Of a stretch of DNA of 64,000 nt, positions 10,976 through 22,906 are shown piece after piece (the first letter of the stretch is position 1; every line of letters begins with the position of its first letter). The position numbers and the translations under genes are program-made. Below the pieces are notes generated by a model. That model was given only the letters and a program-made list of their open reading frames with translations. It was not told the origin of the DNA and ran no database searches. This DNA is from Sisyra terminalis (Eukaryota > Arthropoda > Insecta > Neuroptera > Sisyridae): contig OY292278.1 of assembly GCA_958496175.1 (NCBI GenBank), positions 41,168,001 through 41,232,000 of the forward strand, read 5' to 3'.

Positions 10976-13900
10976 ATGGGGAACCAATTAGTTGGAATTG
11001 CTCCGTCACAAATATTTCCTGTGGATTATTACCTTACAGACTTAGCAGATATAAAATTTGATACCAGGTAATAAATTTTTACAGTTTTTGTAGAATAATT
11101 GTTTTTAATCATGTTATTTTAGTTTGGGAAGCACTCGTTTTTTCAAAGTGGCCCGTGCTCGATCTCAGGAGGGTTTAATTGTGGTGAAAGTGTTTGCAAT
11201 ACAAGATCCAACGTTACCATTACAAAGTCATAAAACGCGACTGGAAGAAATTCGACGAACCTTAGCAAATGTATTCAATTGCGTTCCATTCCAACATATA
11301 GTTGTCACAGAAAAAGCTGGATTAATTATGAGGGAATATATTAAATATAGTCTATACGATAGAATAAGCACACGTCCGTTTTTATCCAATATTGAAAAAC
11401 GATGGATTACATTTCAAATTCTATATGCGTTACACCAATGTCACAAATTAGGAGTATGCCATGGTGATATTAAACTAGAAAATATATGTGTGACGTCATG
11501 GAATTGGGTTCTTCTCGTTGATTTTGCCTCATTCAAGCCCACATATCTTCCAGATGATAATCCGGCAGATTATTCGTACTTCTTCGATACATCGCGTAGA
11601 AGAACTTGTTATGTAGCACCTGAAAGATTTGTTAAAGGAACAACAACGAATATAGTTGAGGCAACTCAAAGTCAATTGCAAGGAACATCGATGTTCAACG
11701 AAACCTCATTCAATCCCGCAGAATTAAAGCCTTCGATGGATATTTTTTCCGTCGGGTTGGTACAATTTTTTTCAAATGTCACTATCTAGGTGTAAAAATA
11801 TCGGTCTTAAAATGGAAATTTGGATAGAGAATAGTACGCAGATGAAGTTGTGGGTATCATATGGTTACTATATAAATTTTACAACTACCTTACCTAAAAT
11901 TTCATTCAAATTGATTGAACCTTTTTTACGTAAAAGAGCAAAAAACCTTTAATTTTTAACATCATCTCTATTATAGATGCTCTTTACTTGAACTCTGGAA
12001 CGAAGGTCACGCTCCATTCGATTTATCTCAACTCCTAATGTATTGTTCTGGCGAATATTACCCCACCAAACATTTAGACTCGTTGCAAGATCCAGCTTTG
12101 CGTTCAATGTTGGAAAGTATGCTGGAAAAAAATCCTTCCTCCCGAAAATCAGCCGAAGACTACTTAAATCAAGAACGTGGAGGCCTTTTCCCCGAATATT
12201 TCTATTCATTCCTACAAAGTTACATGCTAATTTTTTCAGGTTTGTTATAAGTTTAACTTATTGTTTTTTTTTCTTCTTAATTTTTGATTCCGATTCTTTA
12301 GCTGGACCAATTATGCCACCAGATGAAAAAATTTCTCGTTTGAAAAAAGACATATCAAATATTATTAATATACTTAAAACGCCGGAAAATAAACCAGAAG
12401 ATGACGGTTTGGTTATTATGATTTCTTTGGTAATATCGTGTGTGAGAGGTTTGCATCATTGCACTTCAAAACTTCAGTGTTTAGAAATAATGTTTGAATT
12501 AGCTAATCATTCACCTTCGGATATTATTTTAGATCGACTTTTACCATATATTGTAAGTATTTATAAGGGTCATTCATAAATTATGACACTTGGGGGTAAA
12601 AATTATATTTTTTATTTTTCCTATTTTTACGTACAGAATGGATACTATAATATTTGACTAAAGGATAAGGAGATCACAATTAGCAAAATTCCTTCCATAA
12701 TTTTTGAATGGCTCTTTATTGTGATTCTAATAATCTCGATTTCATATTATTTAATTGTAATTTTCAGATGTATTTATGTCACGATCAATGGTCTCGTGTT
12801 CGTGCTTCTGCTGTGCACACTTTAACTAGATGTCTAGCTTTAGTTACGCATGTTCCACGATCTGATGCTAACATTTTCTTAGAATATATTTTACCAGGCC
12901 TAGCACCTCTTGCTACCGATTCCAGCTCAAACGTTCGTTGTGCTTTAGCTCAAAACATAACATCTTTAGCAGAAACTGCTGTCCAATATTTGGAAGATTC
13001 AAGCGCCGAATGCAAAAAAAGTAGACCAAATTACGATCCAGACGATGAACTTAGGGCTCTTCGCGATACATTTCAACAAACTGTTAGTGCCCTTTTAACC
13101 GATACTGATAGTGTTGTAAAACAAACACTCATGGAAAATGGAATCAATAAGCTTTGTGTCTTCTTTGGAAAACAAAAGGCAAATGATGTTATCCTTTCTC
13201 ATATGATAACATTTTTAAACGACAAAGAAGACACCGAATTAAGGGCATCATTTTACGATTGTATTATTGGAGTGGCAGCTTTTGTTGGATATCAAAGCTC
13301 ATTGATATTAACGCCGTTGTTGTTACAAGGATTGACTGATCCTTCGGAATTTGTCACAGCCAAATGTATAAACGCAATGTCGAATTTAGCAGAACTAGGA
13401 CTTATACGAAATAATGCATTGTGTGAACTTGTGAGGGAGACGATCACGTTAGGATTGGTTCATCCAGGAACGTGGATTCGTCTAGCGACTGCAGGATTGG
13501 TTTCCAGTGCGGCAAAAGCCTTAGGACTTTTAGATACATACTGCAAATTAGCCCCGGCCGTCAATGAATATTTGTCATATCCTTTGATGCAAATCGATAA
13601 GTAAGAATTACATTATAAGGCTTTGGTATTCTTTTAAAAAATAGTCAATTATTTCATTCAAAATTTAGATATATTTTTTCATATTGCAGTCCCAAATTTG
13701 TAAGACCCACATGTATTCACATAATACGTGCATATAAGCATAGAACCGTATTAGGAAAACCAAACTTAATTATTTTTTGTGCCAAGTCAGAGCGAGAGCT
13801 CGACTAAATAAGGCTCCAATTCCGAACCTAATGTTTCGACTTCTGTTCCGATTCCAGTCTAAATTATAATACGAGTTATATAACTTAGGAGCCTTAAACT

Positions 13901-16778
13901 AAGAACTTTATTTTCATTACCATGAAACATCAATTTAAATGCAATTTTAAGTTATTGAAAGTTGACCAAATGTTTGAAGTTTCAAAAAATATTTTTATAT
14001 ATTCCAAATACTCTTTTCAACATTGAATTGTTACGAACTGACACCAGTATAAATTTTGATGACTCTAACTTATAAATATTCTGTCCTGAAACTCTAGCTT
14101 TGAATCCTCAGCCCTACTAACAACTTTTTTTTACTTTAAACGATTTTCTAAGATTTCTATTTATTTTTTAGACCAGAATTATTATTACAAGCCCTAGTTC
14201 CTTCAATTCCTCGAGTCGTTTTTGATAACATCGCTAAACATTCAGAAGCAGCATTACCAATTTTGCAATCGAGACGTACAGCACGTATCGCAATACGATC
14301 AGGAAATGCTCCACCACATATTGAAATCCCACCAAATTTAAAAAACGTAAGAACTTACTTTATTGATAGTTTCAAAATGTTTATTCTGGTGTACTTTTTT
14401 TAGATGTTTCGTAGCTTATCTTCGGAAGGAATGACGGACATTGTTGAGGAACAATTGTTGAAAATGTCTCCGCATTTACTAAAGCTTAGTAAGCACAAAT
14501 ATAAGAATATTTCAAGTGAAGGATGTGATGGACGTTTGGATTTAGCAAATGTTCCAAGTCATCAAACCGATTTAAGTTTGTCGAGTAGGAAATTACGCAA
14601 AACGGGTGGTGTCAATGTGTCTAGTGAAACGACAATGAATTTAGAGTGGCAGTATATGTTTGGGGAAAATTCCCATGAACCACATGTTTTAGAGAAATCT
14701 AATAACTCTACGGAATCGCCTTTGACTGATATAACTACACAAGGGGATCAAAATAACAGTATGTCAGCGCATGAACGGTCCTATATTCAATGTAAGTTTA
14801 GTATTTTTGACTTAAATACATTCCACAACCACCCCATCATATCCTATGAAATGTATTATGAATCCTGATGATATTTCCAAATCATGTATATAACTATTTT
14901 TATAGATGGTGTTGCTGAATGTCGTTTAGCGTTACGAGCATTAGAAACCTTAAGACAAACTCGTTATACCCAATCATTGATCAATCGGGAACGAGCTGAA
15001 AGGGCTGCTTGGCGAGCTCCAATTCCACCCCCGAGTTGGAGATCTCGTGGAGCTCCCGTCGCACATCTCCACGAACACAAAGGCGCAGTGACCCGTTTGC
15101 AACCCTTAGGGAATGGAACAGCGTCCGGAGCCAGCAATGCCTACGCAAGCATGTTTGCTTCGGCAGGAATGGATGGATGTGTCCGACTTTGGGATTGCAA
15201 AAAAATGGAAGGGAACAACATAGCGAATCGGTCAAAACAAACTTACCAAACTTCGACGGGGGGAATTATGGGAATGACAACCTGTGAAACGGGACAAACT
15301 CTTTGTCTTGCTGGCCGAGACGGATCGTTATCATTATTGCGTTTGGAAAAAGCTACAGCTGGTTCTAGTATTTATTCTTTGCTTCCTTCATCAGCTGGAG
15401 CTATTGACGTGGTATCTATCGGAGGAGCCATGGTTATTACTATTACTTTAACCGGAGAATTGATCGCTTTTGATTTACGACAATCAGGGACTGCCTGGAA
15501 ATTAGAATCAGATCTGAAGTTAGGAGTTCCAACAGCGATTTGCGTGGATACTTTAAGACATAGTTGGATGGCTGTTGCCACCGGCAGTGGTTATCATACT
15601 GCATGGGATCTTAGATTTCGACTTCCTATTGCGAGTATTGCACATCCTGGACGTAAGATGATTGTTTGTTAGTTTTTAAATTGGGGGAAATATATTTTGC
15701 TTTTGCTCATTAGATGCTCGAATTCGGCGTATGGTTAGTCATCCTGTGGAACATTCATGGATCATTTCAAGTATACAAGGTAATAATGAGATATCAATGT
15801 GGAATTTGGAATCGGGAAGTCGGCAAGTTGTACTTTGGGCAAGTTCTGCTCCTCCACTAACATCTATTAGTCAATCTACAATGCCTGGATCAACAGTTGC
15901 TGCAAATGTTAATCATAGTGCATTGGCACTACGTCCGGGACGTGTCGATCGGTAATTATTTTGAAATTAAATTAATGTTAGAGACTAGGATTCACAAATT
16001 GTTTCCTATTAACCACAAAACTCAACTTCCTTACTCAATTTATTCTCTAGAGGAGATTAAGGGCTAAGCTCAAATCCCCTTCTCCAGCATCAGAGTACTT
16101 TCATGACAAATGAAATTTGTAGGCTTTTTTTATTGATAACACTGATAAAACTTTCTTCCACCGAAAAGGAAAAACAAATTCAAAATCCTGGATCCTTTAG
16201 TGTTATTACCCTTTGCGGAAAGTAGGCTTAACTAAAAGGGTACTACAGATGAGAGTATCGTCTCTTCTTCCTTAAATTTCCTCTTGTTTGACTTAAAATC
16301 CAGTAAATTCACGGGATTAACTACTAATTTTTATTTTTATGATGTTTTATTTAGAGCCCCATTCTTATTAGCGGCCGGAACTGATCATCGAGTTCGATAT
16401 TGGGACTTGAATGCTCCCCATGAATCTTACATAGCCGTTCCAGCTCCAGGAGACGTTTGTGCGCCTGTTTACAAGTATATTCTTTCTTACCAATATATTT
16501 TATAAGGATTAATTACGTTTTTTTTTTAAAGAAATCGCTTGATTGATGGTACAAGTGTAGTGCAAGAAATTTGGAGCGGAAACGTTACACCCAATTCAAT
16601 GGGAGGCGTAGCAGCTGCTGCAGCTGTTAGTGTGGACGACAGTGTCGCAGGACGAGCTGGTCCAGAACCTCCTTCACCAGGTCATCGATGTCCCATCACA
16701 GACGTCGCACTATGTCAAGCAGGACAATGCTTTTTAATAGCATCTGCATCCGATGGACTTATTACAGTTTGGAAATAA
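10976..16778 (+). CDS. PIK3R4: PI3-kinase regulatory subunit VPS15 (PIK3R4), 11 exons, 1328 aa
   Basis: Exons are 10976-11067, 11123-11755, 11977-12239, 12302-12552, 12768-13600, 14172-14346, 14404-14791, 14906-15652, 15714-15951, 16355-16474 and 16532-16778, all in phase. The protein begins [13 protein letters not shown], the conserved N-myristoylation start of VPS15. A protein-kinase domain follows with Lys53 (VVKVF), HGDIKLEN at 144-151 and DFA at 164-166. HGD in place of HRD, and DFA in place of DFG, are both normal for VPS15. HEAT-type helices fill the middle and WD40 repeats the C-terminal third ([28 protein letters not shown] at the very end). VPS15 anchors and activates the class III PI3-kinase VPS34 on endosomes and autophagosomes. 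The length agrees with the family. The 3' end faces DNA ligase IV; AATAAA is at 16933-16938. Confidence 0.97.
13601..14171. other. VPS15 intron 5
   Basis: A 571 bp intron between exons 5 and 6. AT-rich, with no repeat or gene recognised. Confidence 0.6.
15952..16354. other. VPS15 intron 9
   Basis: A 403 bp intron. Nothing recognised apart from the splice signals GTAATT and TTTAG. Confidence 0.6.
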
Positions 16779-17046
16779 ATTTCCAAAGCAAAACTTTGAA
16801 AAATTAAGAATTTTTGTTAATTTTTGTTCATCGCAAAAAAAAATGTAAAAAATACATTAGATTATTTATTTTGATTTTGTATAACATAGTTAAAGATTAA
16901 AATATTTTATATAAAAAATAGTATAAGAACAAAATAAATGTGATTTAAATACATAAGTCGTACTATTTTTTTTAAACTGGGCATTCATAGGCGCTCCATT
17001 CGTCAAAATGACACGATGTCACTCCAAAATTTGTGAACTGAATACC
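16779..17046. other. Convergent 3' gap between VPS15 and LIG4
   Basis: This 268 bp gap holds both 3' untranslated regions. AATAAA for VPS15 is at 16933-16938. The reverse-strand continuation of the LIG4 frame after its stop is open for 24 codons and ends near 16972. Confidence 0.6.
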
Positions 17047-19287
17047 TTAAAAATATTGTATTTCTCTGGAAGTTATTTGTTCAATGGAATACTTCAAGGA
17101 ATCGATTGTTGCAGGTCGTGTGTAATGGTCTCCGTAAGGGTCGTATTTGATATTCATTTCAATTTTTTTATCCTTTGATAATGAGTGCACATCCCAAGGC
17201 TCCCAGGACAACTCTTCATTACTATCTAATTGTTTTATCAACCAATCAATAGTAACAATATTTTTCTTTGCCAATTTAATTTCTGTTTGCACTTTAAAAT
17301 CAATATCTCCAGCAATACCACAAAAAGTTCTTGATCCATACACATCAGCGATTTTTCCCCCATTTTCTTGAATCAACTGTTTGATTTGATCTACAGACAT
17401 ACTACTGTTTCCTGTGTAAACAACAAACTCTTTGTTGGCCAATTTACTAGACTGAATTGTTATTGGGATTACTTCTTTCTTAATTTCCTTTTCTGGAATT
17501 TTTACAAAATCACCTAAAGACACATTTCGTTTAAATAATTTAATCACAGGTCCTCCTTGTTGGGATATAATATCATTAAATTCCTCCAAAGTCATTGCGT
17601 CCATTACAGTTTTATCATAACGTACTCGAGTTATACGAGGAAAACGTAAAGTATAACTTGTTGCAAAACTACTCGCTTTGTGCAACTCGGACGCTTTTAT
17701 TTGGAGCACTTTGGATTTTTCCGGCTGAATCCACAAATCAGGTTTTTCACGTCCGCAACGTATATTACTGGGAACTTTGGTGGTTTTTGTTCGTTTTGTA
17801 CAAAAAGGTTTCAAATGGATTTCAAGTTTTTTGAGTTCAATATTTGTGAGACCCAAACCCGATAAGGCAACCGTATGAAAAACTACGTTTTCTAAGTTTC
17901 TATCTTTTTCAATTACGGCTAATAGAAAAGTTTTTAATTTTCCCGAGTCTCTACCTTTACCGTAATAGCCACCCACAATAGCTAAATCTAATTCCGTGAG
18001 TAAATTATCGAAATATTCTGCTTTAATTTTGATCCAAGAACTCGAACGTTCATTTGCCCAATAATGAGATTGACGATCTTTTAAAACAATTCCTTCCCAT
18101 TTTAATGAAATTGATTGGTTTAATTTATTTATAACATCTTCTAAACTATTAACTTTAGTTACTTTACTCTTAAAAAATAAACCAGGGGAATCTTTAAAGC
18201 TTTCAATTAAAATTTTTCTTCGATCCTCAAAGGTTGCATGAAGCAAATTTTCACCATTATAATACATAATATCGAAATAAATAAAACAATGTTTAAACTT
18301 CGTTGAGTCTTTCATTTTCTTTTTGACATCATAATTGTATCCTTTGGTACAAAATTCTTGCTTTTCCGGATCGAAAAACATCATTTCTCCATCGAGAATA
18401 TAATTTTTTACTTTAGAATTAATTAAAGTTTTAATCTTTTCACTTAATTCTATAAAAGATTCGTGATAATCGTTTCCAGTTCGAGAAAACCATTTAAACT
18501 TACCCTCACTTAAATCACAATGCAATTGAAAACGTTCTCCATCAAATTTTTCCTCAACAATTTTATTGTTGAAATTGATTTCATTGAACAGTTTGTGGGT
18601 GGCTTTTATTGAAAGCATTGGTCTGATAAACTGAAACAATTTAATGTTAACATCAACTTTAGAATCACTTTTGCTTATAGTTTCCATAATATTATATAAA
18701 TCATTGTTGTGCTTAAATAAATCAACAGCTTTTGGATGATATAGCGACAAAATCGTTTCTGTGTCCAACCCCAATCGAACATCTTTTAGAATTATCTTAA
18801 CCACCCATTTTATTTCCCTTGGCGACAAAATATCAAGCAAGTCCCGTAGAATATCCGACGATTTATTTTCACCACTCATTTCCGTTAAATAATCGTTAAT
18901 TTCCTCAGTATTTAAATGACTTGGAGGATTATCATTATATGTTTTAATAACTCTATAAACTACATATCCAAAGTCTGAACTCCTTGCCATATCCGGATGA
19001 TTGTGGGTGTTAATTTTTTTATAATTTTCATGTGAAGAATCAATTTTATAGTAATTAATTATTACTTTACCGATAGAATATTCTTTTAGACCATATTTGG
19101 TTCGATTTTTGTCGATTTGTGGCAATAATAGCCGTAATATTGCAAACATGATTTTTATCTCGCCAATGTGGGATTCGGAGCCTCGGACATTGTTTAAAAC
19201 GTATTCCAATTTGTGTTTTTTATTTTCCTTATTTTTTTCAAAGAATATATCATCCAAATGTTCACACAATTCGTTAAATAATAACAT
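17047..19287 (-). CDS. LIG4: DNA ligase IV, single exon, 746 aa, second BRCT domain missing
   Basis: One uninterrupted reading frame. The N-terminal DNA-binding domain covers about 1-230. The adenylation motif I is EEKFDGER with the nucleotide-accepting Lys247. Later ligase motifs include ILDGEMMFFD, EGIVLKD and SSWIKIKAEY, and the OB domain carries TLRFPRI. One BRCT domain lies near 625-700 (NKEFVVYTG to TIDWLIKQL). The XRCC4-binding linker region follows (YDPYGDHY). The chain then stops, whereas LIG4 proteins usually have about 900 residues and a second BRCT domain. LIG4 with XRCC4 seals breaks in nonhomologous end joining. Translation past the TAA stays open for 24 codons, but that stretch does not look like a BRCT domain to me. 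Only 268 bp separate this stop from the VPS15 stop, which leaves little room for another exon. Confidence 0.96.
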   Translation of the reverse strand: MLLFNELCEHLDDIFFEKNKENKKHKLEYVLNNVRGSESHIGEIKIMFAILRLLLPQIDKNRTKYGLKEYSIGKVIINYYKIDSSHENYKKINTHNHPDMARSSDFGYVVYRVIKTYNDNPPSHLNTEEINDYLTEMSGENKSSDILRDLLDILSPREIKWVVKIILKDVRLGLDTETILSLYHPKAVDLFKHNNDLYNIMETISKSDSKVDVNIKLFQFIRPMLSIKATHKLFNEINFNNKIVEEKFDGERFQLHCDLSEGKFKWFSRTGNDYHESFIELSEKIKTLINSKVKNYILDGEMMFFDPEKQEFCTKGYNYDVKKKMKDSTKFKHCFIYFDIMYYNGENLLHATFEDRRKILIESFKDSPGLFFKSKVTKVNSLEDVINKLNQSISLKWEGIVLKDRQSHYWANERSSSWIKIKAEYFDNLLTELDLAIVGGYYGKGRDSGKLKTFLLAVIEKDRNLENVVFHTVALSGLGLTNIELKKLEIHLKPFCTKRTKTTKVPSNIRCGREKPDLWIQPEKSKVLQIKASELHKASSFATSYTLRFPRITRVRYDKTVMDAMTLEEFNDIISQQGGPVIKLFKRNVSLGDFVKIPEKEIKKEVIPITIQSSKLANKEFVVYTGNSSMSVDQIKQLIQENGGKIADVYGSRTFCGIAGDIDFKVQTEIKLAKKNIVTIDWLIKQLDSNEELSWEPWDVHSLSKDKKIEMNIKYDPYGDHYTRPATIDSLKYSIEQITSREIQYF

Positions 19288-19831
19288 TTTCGTAGATTAT
19301 TTTTTAAGAAAAATTATAAAGTTATAAACATTATATATTATGGCCAAACCTCTGAAATATGTTATGCCTTAAACAGTTTAAATATAACATACTGATTTAC
19401 TCATTATTTGTCTTATTTCAGACAATTTATAATTCTTTGTTTGGTGGTGTTGAAAGTCTAACAGTGTAAAATTATAATAAATAATTGGTTTCTTTAGTTA
19501 TAAGGACATAATAATATTTTTGATAAATAATTATTGAAATAATCCCACTGGATGCAAAGTTGTTAAGATGACACCTTGAGTTCGAATTTTATGGCAAATA
19601 AATAATTTATTTGGATTTCTTTTGTGATTTTAAGAACCCTAAAGTCGCTATAGAGACCTAAAATACTATAAAGCTACGGTAAAAATAATTTAAAAAAAAA
19701 TAAGTAAATATTAATTAAACACAAAAATAGGTGCTAGAGTCCTTTTAAAATTGTATAGTATAAACAGTCCATGTATATAGACACATAAAACCCCACGTGT
19801 TTGATGTCTACATGCTAACATTTGATTCAAA
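19288..19831. promoter_or_regulatory. Head-to-head gap of LIG4 and WDR74
   Basis: These 544 bp lie between the two start codons and contain both promoters. No motif could be assigned and no coding sequence is seen. Confidence 0.4.
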
Positions 19832-21090
19832 ATGAAAAAAATAGAAAATTCCGATAAAAATCGTACGTAAAGTATAAAAATACTTCATTTTTAAATATTA
19901 TTTTTACCTTTCTTTTCAATAATTCCTTAGGGGTTCACGAGATATATGTGGGAACAACCACAGGGAGTTTCAAGCGTCACATTTCCTTTTCCAATCAAAC
20001 AGTGGATCTTATAAAAATTAGCAAACTAAAAGAAGGGGATGAAATTTTACACTTGGTATGGGCCGATAATGAGAAAAATGAAATCATTCTTGGTCTAAAC
20101 AATGGTGTGGTCAAATCATTCAAACTTGAATCATCAAAATTTCGAACTCATCGATACATTACACTTGAGGACAAAACCAAAATTGTTGGCTTAGGAAAAT
20201 TCGATAGTTCTATAATTACCGCTGTCGATACAGGTCTTGTTAACATATGGAACAAAAATGAAACAAGCTCTACGGAAATTAAAACGGGAAATCATTTAGA
20301 ACGACTATATCAAAATGGATACAATCCCAAAAACTTTGCTACTGGAGGCAATGAAAATCCATTAAAACTTTGGGATGTTGAAAGTCAAAAAAATATTTTT
20401 ACAGCAAAAAATATTCCAAACGATATGCTTGAACTTCGAGTACCTGTTTGGGTGTCAGATATGAGATTTTTATCAGCAAATCTTATAGTAACAGCCAGCC
20501 GATATGGAAATGTTTGTGCCTACGACATAAGAGCTCAACGACGCCCCGTAATCCGTTTAGAAACTGAAGACTCTGCCTACTCATGCTTATCAACAACTTG
20601 CGAAGAAAACACTGTCGTAGTCGGAGGTGGCAAAGGCATAATGCACATGATAGACATAAAAAAACCGGGAAAAATCCTACACAAATACAAAGGCTTTTCC
20701 GGGGCCGTTAAAAGTTTGCAATGCGACGAAGAAAAGCCCTACATCATCAGCTGTTCTTTAGACCGAAGACTACGAATTCACAATCTACACACCACTCAAT
20801 TACTAGAGGAAACGTACATGAAATCACGGCTTAACTGTGTTCTGGTCAAAGCTTTAGACATTAAAGCAGAAGAAGATATTGACGAGGACAACAAAGAAAG
20901 TATATCGCAGCAACTAGCCGACAATGAAGAACTGGATGATATTTTAATCGAAAATTCAAATATTTATGATGAACCTAATTTTAAAGTGGAAAAGGACGTG
21001 AAGGAAGAAGGAAGTGATAGCAGAAAACGAAAAAAGAACAAATCGAAAAAGAAAAACAAAAAAATTAAGATTTCAATGCAAACCAGTTAA
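19832..21090 (+). CDS. WDR74: WD repeat protein 74 (Nsa1 family), 2 exons, 396 aa
   Basis: Exons are 19832-19862 and 19931-21090. The first exon encodes MKKIENSDKN and joins through a weak donor (AATC/GTACGT) to VHEIYVGTTTGSFKR. That phase restores the family's opening strand, so I chose this start, but another first exon is possible. The body is a seven-blade WD40 propeller with repeats such as TGLVNIWNK, ENPLKLWD and SLDRRLRIHNL. The C-terminus is acidic and then strongly basic (RKRKKNKSKKKNKKIK), a nucleolar targeting type of tail. WDR74/Nsa1 acts in maturation of the 60S ribosomal subunit precursor in the nucleolus. The length is close to the human protein (about 385 residues). AATAAA is at 21109-21114. 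Confidence 0.92.
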
Positions 21091-22509
21091 TTGTTACATG
21101 TAATTATTAATAAAAGAATTTATTCTAAAGATAGGCTTTTTTAATGTTTACATAAATAATAGTTTAATCAAAGAATTTATATCGGTGCAGTCTTTAAGTT
21201 TATTTTTTTTTATTTAATAGAAACATTCAGGAGGAAAACGCTGTATGTACTTATGTACGGGCGTGAAAATTATACTTCTTTGGTATAGCTAAAAAGTATT
21301 TTCAATTCACTACCGTAGCCTCTTCCGGCAGTGCCGGAACTGGCACATCAGTTATAAGTAGTTTATGATAACTAAAATATGATATAATTATAAACACAAT
21401 TTGCTTTTAACATCAAATTATATAATAAGTCAGACGGATTTGTTGCGCCACAAACAAGGGGAAAGAATATAAAGTTGTAAATACATCCATGTGAGTGGAA
21501 TACAAATATACTAATTATTGTCTCAAATTTGAACTATCATGTCACTAGTTTCAACTACCATTTCGATTTCAATCAATTGCTAATTTTAGTCAGTTGTGTT
21601 AGTGTTGGGCTGTGAATATTTCATGGAAAGTTATTGGTTTTCAAATAAAAGATTAAATTGGCATTTGTATATAGATGTTGTATGTATATATACTTAGCTG
21701 TTTGCACATTCTGTATAATATGTATATACGTTTGGCTACATATACAAAATTATATATTAAATGAATTAACCGTTTATCAATACAGGTGGGTCTCATGTTT
21801 GAAAAATACTTATCGAAAATATTTACCATATAGAAGTAAATTGTTGCCATAAAATATCATGTATAGATACGTATAAACAATCCTAAATAGCAACGTCCTA
21901 AAATACAATAGTAATTGTATATTTTATTTACCCATAAAAGTATTTTACAGTGATTAGAGAATACCTTTGAAACTGGCTATAAGATCAATTTAAAATTTGC
22001 ACAGAAGTTTCGGAATATTGTACTTTAAAGATGTACTCCTATTAATTACGTCTAAACGTTTTCATGTTATAATGTCCATAAAAGGAGAATGAAATGGGGC
22101 ATGAATTGATACCTAATAAATCTAGTAACGACTGCTTTGTGAAAATTTTGTTTTATAGTTAATTTTGATCAAAATAGCCAAAACGAAATTATCAGTATGA
22201 GGGTCAATAGCAAATTATGGTCGGACCATATGTTAGATAATAATAAAAGCATTGGTCTATTGAACAAAAATTATTTTGTGGTTTCAACATGCTTTGCTAA
22301 TTGTACGACAAATTTGATTGGAAACGTTTGTAAATTTATTTACAAAACGATTGTTATATAATTTTTTTGGAAGTTTTCGCCGATTTACAATTGAAAGTCG
22401 CAGTAAGTTATTGAAAAACACTTTATTTATATTTCCAATGACAAAAATATTGTAAGGATTAAATGATTAAATAATTAATTACATTAAGGAAATGGGAAAC
22501 AATGAAATT
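21091..22509. other. Intergenic gap, WDR74 to SUB1
   Basis: This 1.4 kb convergent gap holds the WDR74 3' end and the SUB1 3' end (AATAAA on the minus strand at 22422-22427). A short perfect hairpin, TTCCGGCAGTGCCGGAA, lies at about 21323-21339. Nothing else is recognised. Confidence 0.5.
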
Positions 22510-22906
22510 TTACACGTGCTTCTTAATGGCATCGTTGATTTCGTCCATGACGTTTTTTAAGTTATTCCATTGCGGCATTGACAGAGAAATGCCTTTTTTG
22601 CCGGGAAGCAAATCGCCGTTGGGACCATCGTAGTATTCGCGAATGTCAACCATCCATTTGCCACGAAACTCGCGAAGTTTGACCTGACGACGTTTGTCAA
22701 TGGACCAAGTCGGTTCCTCGTCATCTCGACTTGGCTTGCTTGATTTTCCCGCATCTTTTTCCACGGGTTTTGATTTTTTGCTAACCGGCGTACGCTGGAA
22801 AAGTTTCGATTAGAACCTCAAAATTTAATTTTTCCAAGCATTGACTTACATCATCGGGCCCGGAATCGCTGTCGTCAGAGCTTTCCTTGCGCTTATTTTT
22901 CGGCAT
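22510..22906 (-). CDS. SUB1: RNA polymerase II coactivator PC4 / SUB1, 2 exons, 113 aa
   Basis: Exons on the minus strand are 22906-22850 and 22794-22510, joined in phase 0. The N-terminal 50 residues are Ser/Asp and Lys rich (MPKNKRKESSDDSDSGPDD), which is the regulatory, phosphorylatable region of the family. The C-terminal PC4 domain has the single-stranded DNA binding strands RRQVKLREFRGKWMVDIREYY and then LLPGKKGISLSMPQWNNL and a final helix. PC4 binds single-stranded DNA and helps transcription initiation and genome stability. The length matches insect homologues of about 110 residues. The start is the only ATG in the first exon that keeps the frame. Confidence 0.97.

Noticed and set aside
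15009..15287. Frames overlapping VPS15 exon 8 on both strands
   Set aside because: Shadows of the real coding frame, which carries the VPS15 similarity.
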